The notes beneath the pieces are model-generated. The model worked only from the letters and a program-made list of their open reading frames with translations, did not search any database and was not told the DNA's origin. Made by a program: the position numbers and the translations under genes. From NCBI GenBank assembly GCA_002733495.1, contig NVVV01000064.1, positions 1-52,719 on the forward strand: a DNA stretch of 52,719 nucleotides, read 5' to 3'. Source of the DNA: Robiginitomaculum sp. Its GTDB lineage: Bacteria > Pseudomonadota > Alphaproteobacteria > Caulobacterales > Maricaulaceae. Positions 24,269-30,333 of the stretch are shown here, piece by piece; positions within the stretch are counted from its first letter, which is position 1, and each line of letters starts with the position of its first letter.

Positions 24269-24619
24269 TTAAGCCGACATGTTAAGCAGAACAGAGCGGT
24301 ATAGCCTGCTGTGCTTAGACTCCGGCGAATTATCAACCTTTGCAGGCGTTGCCGCTAATTTAACTGCTCGCTGCTTGGCTTTATATTGTAACTGATACGC
24401 CGCTATTTTAACTGCGTTTTTAATCCGTGACCGCCTTGCGACTTCGGGATTATATTTACTTCTACCTAGAGTACCACCGGCACCGTAACGTGACTGATGA
24501 TACGCAGCGCAACACGGCTTACACTTATTCTGTAGGCCGTCTATGTTTTTAGTTGCTCTGCTGAATTCTGAATAGTCTTTGAATTCGTGACATGTATTAC
24601 ATGGTTTCTGCTCTAACAT
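24269..24619 (-). CDS. Zinc-ribbon protein, paralogue A, 116 aa
   Basis: The N-terminus has CNTCHEFKDYSEFSRATKNIDGLQNKCKPC, a four-cysteine ribbon spaced CxxC...CxxC with the DGLxxxC motif often found in front of HNH or endonuclease VII domains. No nuclease domain follows. Instead there is a basic linker and a C-terminal HSRLYRSVLLNM motif shared with the next gene. It overlaps that gene by 7 bases. Likely nucleic-acid or protein binding. Confidence 0.7.
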   Translation of the reverse strand: MLEQKPCNTCHEFKDYSEFSRATKNIDGLQNKCKPCCAAYHQSRYGAGGTLGRSKYNPEVARRSRIKNAVKIAAYQLQYKAKQRAVKLAATPAKVDNSPESKHSRLYRSVLLNMSA

Positions 24620-24948
24620 GGCATCATCATTAAAACCTTGCGGTATAGCTCACTGTGATTTAGCAACTTAACCTCATCATTTTTAAGCTTAATGTAATAC
24701 TTACATGAGTCATCGTTGATAACGTTTTTGCGTGGTGGTTTAGCTTGTTTGGCTCTGAGCTTACGTTGATACTCTTTATGGTAAGCATTACGTTTAGTAT
24801 GATCTTGAGGGTTTTTAATCCTGTTGGCCTTAGCTGAAACCTTTGAGCATTCCTTGCAATTGCTTTGCAATCCGTCTGGTCTAGTAGTGCGTTTATAAAA
24901 TTCTGTTACGTTCTTAACCAGATTACAACTGCTGCACTTCTTTTCCAT
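24613..24948 (-). CDS. Zinc-ribbon protein, paralogue B, 111 aa
   Basis: The N-terminus carries the same ribbon (CSSCNLVKNVTEFYKR, then DGLQSNCKEC) as the downstream neighbour, a very basic middle (KEYQRKLRAKQAKPPRKN), and the end HSELYRKVLMMM. The shared N- and C-terminal motifs show tandem duplication. It is the first gene after the tRNA and structured-RNA array. Function unknown; RNA binding would fit the charge and position but is speculation. Confidence 0.7.
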   Translation of the reverse strand: MEKKCSSCNLVKNVTEFYKRTTRPDGLQSNCKECSKVSAKANRIKNPQDHTKRNAYHKEYQRKLRAKQAKPPRKNVINDDSCKYYIKLKNDEVKLLNHSELYRKVLMMMPC

Positions 24949-24970
24949 GTGACAACCTTAATTCGTTTAG

Positions 24971-25039
24971 CAGGTACTAATAGCTCGACCTAAAAAATAT
25001 AATAAAAAGCGCCAATAAGCTGAACGCTATTAGCACCTG
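24971..25039 (-). ncRNA. Structured element sr8 of the tRNA-like array
   Basis: Ends are a 14-bp stem, CAGGTGCTAATAGC pairing with GCTATTAGTACCTG on the minus strand, with one G.U pair that would be A.C on the plus strand. It is 69 nt long, with an AT-rich interior. Longest closing stem in the array. No GCCA end. Confidence 0.5.
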
Positions 25040-25060
25040 ATAAACAAACTTCGGGATACC

Positions 25061-25124
25061 TAGCAGACAACAACTAATAAATCATTTACTGAATGAATCT
25101 ATCCGTCCATGTCATCGTCTGCTA
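25061..25124 (-). ncRNA. Structured element sr7 of the tRNA-like array
   Basis: Perfect 8-bp closing stem TAGCAGAC/GTCTGCTA, 64 nt long, on the 3' side of the CAU tRNA. The interior holds a CATTCAGTAAATG hairpin. No GCCA end. Confidence 0.45.
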
Positions 25125-25134
25125 AATATTTTGA

Positions 25135-25208
25135 TGGGCCTCCCTAGAATTGAACTAGGAGTCTCAACGATTATGAGTCGTGCGATTTAACCGTTTATCC
25201 AGAGGCCC
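25135..25208 (-). tRNA. tRNA with CAU anticodon (Met or Ile2)
   Basis: The minus strand shows a 7-bp acceptor stem GGGCCTC/GAGGCCC with discriminator A, a short D arm, the anticodon arm ACGA-CTCATAA-TCGT (anticodon CAU) and a T arm CCTAG-TTCAATT-CTAGG. No CCA is encoded. Phage CAU tRNAs are often tRNA-Ile2, whose wobble base is modified to lysidine to read AUA; Met cannot be excluded by eye. Confidence 0.88.
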
Positions 25209-25213
25209 AAACT

Positions 25214-25268
25214 TGGCGCACTCCCCTCGCGTTTTAATACGACAATCTTGGTGGATTTTGGGGAATGC
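25214..25268 (-). ncRNA. Structured element sr6 of the tRNA-like array
   Basis: A 9-bp closing stem GCATTCCCC/GGGGAGTGC (one U.G pair on the minus strand) is followed directly by GCCA. Total 55 nt, 5 bp from the CAU tRNA. Shorter than any normal tRNA and lacking a TTC-type T loop. Confidence 0.5.
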
Positions 25269-25274
25269 ATAATT

Positions 25275-25342
25275 TGGCGCACCAACTGTAATCGTGCTGT
25301 TCAGCCCCCATTTTAAAAAAAGGCTAACAAACCAGTCGGTGC
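25275..25342 (-). ncRNA. Structured element sr5 of the tRNA-like array
   Basis: A 10-bp closing stem GCACCGACTG/CAGTTGGTGC with one G.U pair, then GCCA. The interior forms a second stem GTTAGCC/GGCTGAAC with one bulge. 68 nt long, with a 6-bp spacer to sr6. Confidence 0.52.
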
Positions 25343-25354
25343 ATTATTTAAGAT

Positions 25355-25415
25355 AGAAGACAGGACATAGAGAATAATACTTGAGACACCATAGCCCTAT
25401 ATAAACCCGTCTTCT
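25355..25415 (-). ncRNA. Structured element sr4 of the tRNA-like array
   Basis: A 10-bp closing stem AGAAGACGGG/CCTGTCTTCT with one G.U pair on the minus strand, and an inner stem ATAGGG/CTCTAT. 61 nt. No GCCA end. Confidence 0.5.
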
Positions 25416-25420
25416 AAATT

Positions 25421-25490
25421 TGGCGGGACAGCTTCACGCAGATAAACTAACAAGGCAAGAAACGATCAAATAACACCTTGAGACTGTCCC
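25421..25490 (-). ncRNA. Structured element sr3 of the tRNA-like array
   Basis: A perfect 7-bp closing stem GGGACAG/CTGTCCC, tRNA-like in length and position, followed by GCCA. The interior has CAAGG/CCTTG pairing and a TTTGATCG stretch similar to sr2. 70 nt long. Confidence 0.55.
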
Positions 25491-25498
25491 ATTATAGG

Positions 25499-25548
25499 TG
25501 GCGGGATAGTTGCCCAGAGGAATGATCAAAAACCCCTGTACCCCGCCA
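25499..25548 (-). ncRNA. Structured element sr2 of the tRNA-like array
   Basis: A 10-bp closing stem TGGCGGGGTA/TATCCCGCCA (one G.U pair on the minus strand) that includes the GCCA end, and an inner stem CAGGGG/CCTCTG with a TTTTTGATCATT loop. 50 nt. Confidence 0.5.
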
Positions 25549-25565
25549 TAATTCGTTACTTTTAA

Positions 25566-25625
25566 AGTGTCACTGCACGTCATAAATACAGAATCGGAAA
25601 CATTCACATAAAAAACAATGACACT
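25566..25625 (-). ncRNA. Structured element sr1 of the tRNA-like array
   Basis: A 10-bp closing stem AGTGTCATTG/CAGTGACACT with one U.G pair on the minus strand, and an inner GAAT/ATTC hairpin with a 7-base loop. 60 nt, 12 bp from the other tRNA. No GCCA end. Confidence 0.5.
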
Positions 25626-25637
25626 ATAAAAATATTG

Positions 25638-25712
25638 AGCCGGTGATTTGACTCGAACAAATGACCTAACAGGTTTTTAGCCTGTTCGCTCTACCAACTG
25701 AGCTACACCGAC
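25638..25712 (-). tRNA. Unusual tRNA, apparent AAA anticodon, extended anticodon stem
   Basis: The minus strand gives acceptor GTCGGTG/CACCGGC (one T.G), a standard D arm GCTC-AGTTGGTA-GAGC and a T arm ATTTG-TTCGAGT-CAAAT. The anticodon arm is AACAGG-CTAAAAA-CCTGTT: six pairs and a 7-base loop, or five pairs and a 9-base loop. With U33 fixed the anticodon reads AAA (Phe), which is rare because bacteria use GAA. No CCA is encoded. It may be a decoy, a frameshift or suppressor tRNA, or one decaying from a normal gene. Confidence 0.75.
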
Positions 25713-25755
25713 AATATGGATTTATCTTAATTACATTGGGCCTTATAGTCAATTA

Positions 25756-26124
25756 TTATTTTGATAACTGATTACTAAATACCGTTCTGCATCTAAACAG
25801 TCGATCTCTGTACGCTGCTAAGGACAAACCAAGCTCATCAGCGCGTTCTATTTGGTTGTGGAATATGCCATCAATATCTTTAGTTCCGTACTCAATATCG
25901 AAAACTTGGCGCTGCTTTATGGTTATATCGTTTTCGTATATTCTATTTATATATTCAATATGGTCTGATAAAAATAATCCACATGTTCCCTTTTTTCGTT
26001 CGCCTTTATTCTCGCCTGACTGAATAGATAAGCCCTGATTTAATCCGCTGGCTTCACGCGCTGATATACATTTGCCATTGCGCAACCAAAACGCGAACAG
26101 GTCTAATTGGTCCTCAAAGCCCAT
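25756..26124 (-). CDS. Putative late transcription activator / antiterminator (ArpU/Q-like), 122 aa
   Basis: The C-terminal part (ITIKQRQVFDIEYG, then ERADELGLSLAAYRDRLFRCRTVF) looks like a sigma-region-4-type helix-turn-helix found in ArpU/RinA regulators and some Q proteins. Its place, after replication genes and just before the lysis and morphogenesis genes, is where such regulators are encoded. The start at 26124 has GGGG seven bases upstream; a longer start at 26145 lacks a ribosome site. It overlaps the VRR-NUC gene. Several terminators between here and the structural genes would make an antiterminator useful. Confidence 0.6.
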   Translation of the reverse strand: MGFEDQLDLFAFWLRNGKCISAREASGLNQGLSIQSGENKGERKKGTCGLFLSDHIEYINRIYENDITIKQRQVFDIEYGTKDIDGIFHNQIERADELGLSLAAYRDRLFRCRTVFSNQLSK

Positions 26125-26455
26125 AAACTGCCCCGCAACCTGCATTTAACGCAGTTTTAACATCGTCAACGCTACGAACTACCGCCGCCAATCCGCCGTG
26201 CATCGCAACACGTTTTAACCACATTCGCTGATGATCGCTTATTCTACCCTTTGGTGTCTTAACCTCGATTGCTAAAAATTTACCGTTGCAGGTCATCCCA
26301 ATAATATCTGCAGTGCCACGACCTAAACCAAACTCAACCATTCGGCCATTAACTAATGCTTTTCCTGTGTTACATCTGTGTACCCAACCAATGCGATCAT
26401 CCCTGATTAAAAAGTTAACAATGTCCGCCTGAATTCGTGTTTCTAGTCCTGACAT
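26114..26455 (-). CDS. VRR-NUC domain nuclease, 113 aa
   Basis: The catalytic core is visible: Asp50 in GRGTADIIGM, Glu64 and Lys66 in FLAIEVKTPKG, and Gln76 in SDHQRMWL. This is the stand-alone VRR-NUC family, which cuts branched DNA, as phage Holliday-junction resolvases do. It likely resolves recombination or replication intermediates before packaging. The start codon lies inside a TGACATATTATGTC palindrome. Confidence 0.9.
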   Translation of the reverse strand: MSGLETRIQADIVNFLIRDDRIGWVHRCNTGKALVNGRMVEFGLGRGTADIIGMTCNGKFLAIEVKTPKGRISDHQRMWLKRVAMHGGLAAVVRSVDDVKTALNAGCGAVYGL

Positions 26456-26520
26456 ATTATGTCCTCCGCCGTGTCATACGGTGCATATTCCGTATAAGTA
26501 TGTACATGGGATATGACACG
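26450..26520. promoter_or_regulatory. Nested inverted repeats between VRR-NUC and RepA-like genes
   Basis: Three elements: TGACATATTATGTC at 26450-26463 over the VRR-NUC start, a pair CGTGTCATA (26470-26478) and TATGACACG (26512-26520) as perfect 9-bp arms, and ACGG/CCGT arms at 26478-26493. The first palindrome also occurs at 21599-21613. Likely regulator binding sites or a hairpin in the mRNA. Confidence 0.5.
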
Positions 26521-26525
26521 TTTGG

Positions 26526-29390
26526 TTATCTTTTGTGGTAACTGAATTGATGCTGAACAACGTGATCAATCATGCTTTGTTTTTCGTTATTTACCTTCAG
26601 ATATCCCTTGGCTTCTCCGCCTCCTTCCCTGCGTCTTTTCCTGTTGGTCATAACACCAAACCGGATCAATGTTTCTTTGGCAAACTTGATAGGCTTTTTA
26701 GGTGGTGCTTTCTCAACTGACTTTGCCGCGTATCGCTTGGTTGAATACTGAGGTGATAACAGGCCAAGAAATATAAGCCGGTCTTTACGTTGCCACATGT
26801 GATAGATAAGCTTTGCGGCGTTTGGTTCGGTCAGCTCGTAATCGTCCTGATAGTTGTAGCCGATCGAGTTCATAAGCTTACGAACTTCTGCACCACGTAC
26901 TTTGTTAAAACTGTGAAGGCTTGATGCTTCGCTATCGTCTTCTGATAGTTCGGGTAGATACTTAGCCCACATCATTCGTTTAGCCTTCACAACTCCGCGA
27001 TCTTTATAAAATGACAACCAGTCTTCACAAACTGATTCAATGCCGCACGATTTACAAATCACATAACATGCTATCGCTGCATCATCAGCCAGTGTTGGAT
27101 TGCCTAAATCTGTTAACCTGTCGTACTCGTCATCTGTTGGTAAGTCTGCAGCAAGAATGGCCGCTTTGAATTCTTCGTTATATGCTTTGCTGAATTGCTC
27201 AAAGCATTCGTCTTGGTCAACCTTGGCAACATCAATCATATTTACCTTGATTCCGTATACACCCAACATCACATAGAGGTATGCAGAGAAGTTATTTTTT
27301 GCGCGTGATTCTTTAGACTCAATTCTATTTTTGATTCGATCGAAGTCATGGGCGCTAGCCATCACGCCGTAATGTGATTTAGATTCATCGCCTAATATTT
27401 TCTGCTGTTCGTTGAGCAACCACTCATCATCGAGTAATGCGCTGTAAGTTTCTGCAACACCTATGATCCAGTGCTTAACCATCCTTGCCCGCCTTAACAT
27501 TTGAATACAATCTTGTGGAATAATCGAACCGCCGCCGAACAATGCAAAGCCAACATCGAAATGAACGTCTGTAATACTTAGCCCACTTCGAATACTTGGA
27601 CTGTGAATGATGCAATCGTAATTAGCTGCGTCTACATTGGCGTTGGCCATAAACTTGGATGCTGGCTTGTATGGCTTATCTGTTGTCTTGCTCGTAACAA
27701 GTAGAAATCGTTTGTCTGGGTATTCTTTAGATAAGAGGCTGTGAAGTTTTTCAGAGTTGCCGCACCAATCGCAAGCAATGATTGAACGCTGATTATTTTC
27801 GAGTGATGTTTTAATGCTGTTGGTAACATAATCACGATACCCGTCACCGTAGAACCAATCACATGTTAGGCCGGACTCTAATGCTGTTGGATTCGGGACC
27901 GAAATTATATTAAACCGTTCGTTAGGTCTGCACTGCTCTAGAAATTCTAAAGTCGCTGTGTCTAAGTCAGCGTCCAGAACAAGAACGGATGCGGCCCTGC
28001 TTATTATTTGTTTCAGCTTTTCATAGACGGCGATGTTATTCATTCCGCCTAGCTTGGCTGTAACCATTCGTACAACTTGGCTAACCTCATCGATGATTAG
28101 CACCTGTGTTCTATCAACCAGCTTTTCAATGGCCTTAACGATGGATGGTAAGCATGTTGCTATTTCTGTGTACCGGTTGGTGTGTTCTGTAAGTTGTAAA
28201 CCAAGTATTAGAGATTCTTCTTTTACATCGTCGTAATGGTTTGTCTTGAACTTATTAACCAAGTCAGCAACCAGCGTTCGAAGATGAGCAAGCACCGTTA
28301 TATATTCGCCGCGATCCTTTGCTGCTAAAAAAAATGGGATACCAAGAACTGATGTTTTACCCCCTGCATGGGGCGCTTTTACAACTGTTACACCGAAATG
28401 ATTAAGGGCAGAGTTAACAGCACCTGATATGTTTTTATATTTGTTATGGTTATGCCTGCTTAATGCTTCTTTGTTTATGCTGATTTGTTCTTTTGCACAT
28501 CTTGCGATCTCACGACTAACTATTTCGATGCGGCGCTTTAATGATTCAGAAGTTTCAACGGACATAAACGGGTTAAGACATATCAGCCAATTGAAGAACG
28601 GGCGCTCTCCGCCATGTACTGTGAATATGTCTGATTGGCATCTTGCTAGCAGTGTAATGGCCACTCTTGCTATGGCTTCGGGGCTGTCCGGTGACAGTGA
28701 AGAAAATAGCTCAATCATCTTCTTTTTATTGCGGCCATCATCGCTTTCTAGTGGCTTTATTTGCCACATATTGAAATCTGGTAATGGGTGTCTAATATTA
28801 TTCAGTTCTATTTCAACAGCTTGAAGGCCATCGCTGATGTAGATATCACTCCAATCACCAGGATGTGCAGGTGTAACCCAACGGGTTGCAGATTCCATGC
28901 AGACACGCTGTCCGGTTCGTGATTTTGAGTCATTATCTAGGGCTACAATGACAGAGCAATTAGGTCTGATTTGCTTGAGTTGTTTAACGAGGTTTGGTGC
29001 GTTTTTCTCGCCTACAATTGCAAGAACACATATATCATCAGGACAGCCAATAGCATTCCATACAGTGACACCATCTGCAAAACCACCTGTAATAATAAAT
29101 TCATTGTATAGCCCTGCCTGCTGAAAATGACACCCAATAGGTGTAAATCTGGGTGATGTGTCCTGATGCTTTTTGTATTCAGCATCAAGCATTGTTCGCT
29201 TGCCATCAGTGAAAATCCATTCTTCCCCGCACTTGCCATACCCTAGGGTGTAAATCTCCCTTGCTATGTAATTACCTGAAAGGTCGGTCCTACGGTCATT
29301 AGTTGCATCGCTTGCGCGTAACGTAACATTAGACATACTCAGCTTATCAAGCTTCTTTGCAATTATATAATTGTTTGCTAGTATATCCAC
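26526..29390 (-). CDS. repA: Primase-helicase replication initiator (phage-plasmid RepA-like), 954 aa
   Basis: Residues ~95-165 form a Toprim domain (FIITGGFADGVTV, then VALDNDSKSRTG). Residues ~335-700 form an SF2/origin-binding helicase with Walker A at 339-347 (APHAGGKTS), Walker B LIIDE at 431-435, and a late motif QMLRRARMV. The combination of primase and helicase in one large protein is like RepA of N15 and other linear or circular phage-plasmids, where it starts replication from an origin often inside repA. The Toprim Glu expected in the 'EGxxD' motif is Gly here. The start is GTG at 29390; an ATG at 29336 is an alternative. Confidence 0.82.
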   Translation of the reverse strand: MDILANNYIIAKKLDKLSMSNVTLRASDATNDRRTDLSGNYIAREIYTLGYGKCGEEWIFTDGKRTMLDAEYKKHQDTSPRFTPIGCHFQQAGLYNEFIITGGFADGVTVWNAIGCPDDICVLAIVGEKNAPNLVKQLKQIRPNCSVIVALDNDSKSRTGQRVCMESATRWVTPAHPGDWSDIYISDGLQAVEIELNNIRHPLPDFNMWQIKPLESDDGRNKKKMIELFSSLSPDSPEAIARVAITLLARCQSDIFTVHGGERPFFNWLICLNPFMSVETSESLKRRIEIVSREIARCAKEQISINKEALSRHNHNKYKNISGAVNSALNHFGVTVVKAPHAGGKTSVLGIPFFLAAKDRGEYITVLAHLRTLVADLVNKFKTNHYDDVKEESLILGLQLTEHTNRYTEIATCLPSIVKAIEKLVDRTQVLIIDEVSQVVRMVTAKLGGMNNIAVYEKLKQIISRAASVLVLDADLDTATLEFLEQCRPNERFNIISVPNPTALESGLTCDWFYGDGYRDYVTNSIKTSLENNQRSIIACDWCGNSEKLHSLLSKEYPDKRFLLVTSKTTDKPYKPASKFMANANVDAANYDCIIHSPSIRSGLSITDVHFDVGFALFGGGSIIPQDCIQMLRRARMVKHWIIGVAETYSALLDDEWLLNEQQKILGDESKSHYGVMASAHDFDRIKNRIESKESRAKNNFSAYLYVMLGVYGIKVNMIDVAKVDQDECFEQFSKAYNEEFKAAILAADLPTDDEYDRLTDLGNPTLADDAAIACYVICKSCGIESVCEDWLSFYKDRGVVKAKRMMWAKYLPELSEDDSEASSLHSFNKVRGAEVRKLMNSIGYNYQDDYELTEPNAAKLIYHMWQRKDRLIFLGLLSPQYSTKRYAAKSVEKAPPKKPIKFAKETLIRFGVMTNRKRRREGGGEAKGYLKVNNEKQSMIDHVVQHQFSYHKR

Positions 29391-29420
29391 GCGTAAAAAC
29401 CTGTAAGTAAATTAATGTAT

Positions 29421-29450
29421 AGCCCGTCTAGCCGTTGGACGGGCTTTTTT
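29421..29450 (+). terminator. Hairpin with plus-strand T-run (terminator)
   Basis: A 7-bp stem GCCCGTC/GACGGGC followed on the plus strand by six T. It lies right after the YqaJ stop codon; on the minus strand the tail is only TATACATTAATTT, so termination of the operon would be weak. It is most like a plus-strand terminator although no plus-strand gene precedes it. Confidence 0.75.
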
Positions 29451-29455
29451 GTGTT

Positions 29456-30094
29456 TTATTTTGGTGGCTGAATTACGCTTATTGCCTGTGCCATTTCAAA
29501 TATAAAAACGTCTATTCTCTGCTTCATGTCCTGTATGTATTCTTCGTCACGCTCAACACGTTCAATCAGATAATCGCTACCCGTTGGTAGTCGTGGGTCA
29601 TACGATACGAAGTCGCACCACTTGCGGCCTGTGACTAATAAACCAAATTGAATTTGCGGCTTATACTCATCATGAATAGTTTCATGTTTAATAACTAAGT
29701 CGAAGAACCGCTTTAGCTGAGTAGTTGATTTAGGGCATTTAATCTCTAATAACCCATCATCTGAAATTACCCCATCGGGACTATACCCGACATAATCGGA
29801 TAACTCAAAAAACCCGATTTGCGTCACATTATTGGCTGATTCGTACTCGTATCGCTCACGCGCTGTGTCTTCCCAATCGTTGCCCCATTGCATTTCTTTA
29901 GATTTAAACTGCTCCGGTGGCTTTCCGGTTAACGTGTCAGCAATTAATTGAAGCATATAGTTTTTAGTCATTAACGATGGCTTACCACCTCGACCATTAG
30001 ACATAAGATTATGAATCATAGAGCCGGTAACTTTACCAAGGCGAACTTGCAACCATTCAGGTGTACCCTGTTTCAGGGTGTTGTGTACGATCAT
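29456..30094 (-). CDS. YqaJ-type exonuclease (lambda Exo-like), 212 aa
   Basis: The YqaJ signature is clear: EWLQVRLGKVTGS at residues 13-25, WGNDWEDTARERYE near 70-83, SPDGVI with Asp107, and LLEIKCPKS with Glu117 and Lys119. The protein digests 5' ends to leave single strands for an annealing protein. It works with the Sak4-like ATPase and SSB-like protein encoded upstream. Overlaps the preceding gene by four bases. Confidence 0.93.
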   Translation of the reverse strand: MIVHNTLKQGTPEWLQVRLGKVTGSMIHNLMSNGRGGKPSLMTKNYMLQLIADTLTGKPPEQFKSKEMQWGNDWEDTARERYEYESANNVTQIGFFELSDYVGYSPDGVISDDGLLEIKCPKSTTQLKRFFDLVIKHETIHDEYKPQIQFGLLVTGRKWCDFVSYDPRLPTGSDYLIERVERDEEYIQDMKQRIDVFIFEMAQAISVIQPPK

Positions 30095-30333
30095 GAAATC
30101 ACCAACGCATCTTTAATTTTACCGACTAAGCAGAACAACTTATATTTGCTGATGTATTCGTTATCTAAAATGAATCGTCTGTAACGGTTCCCTTTAGTCA
30201 TAATGAATTTAATGCCGGTATTTGTAACGTGAGTTTCAAGGGTGTCAGCGCCAATATCTCTTTTAATATGATCGGTCATTTTTTTTAGTTCAAGCTTCTT
30301 TTCTATCGTCTTGTGATGCTGCTTATTCGGCAT
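30091..30333 (-). CDS. Hypothetical basic protein, 80 aa
   Basis: A Lys/His-rich small protein between the helicase and exonuclease genes. The ATG at 30333 overlaps the end of the helicase gene; longer starts at 30363 or 30354 lie further inside it and have no better ribosome site. Composition suggests DNA binding. It may be an accessory factor of the recombination module. Confidence 0.55.
   Translation of the reverse strand: MPNKQHHKTIEKKLELKKMTDHIKRDIGADTLETHVTNTGIKFIMTKGNRYRRFILDNEYISKYKLFCLVGKIKDALVIS

Noticed and set aside
25214-25548. Calling the GCCA-ending elements ordinary tRNA genes
   Set aside because: They lack a normal T loop and D arm, and some are only 50-55 nt long; only the two at 25135 and 25638 fold as proper tRNAs by eye.
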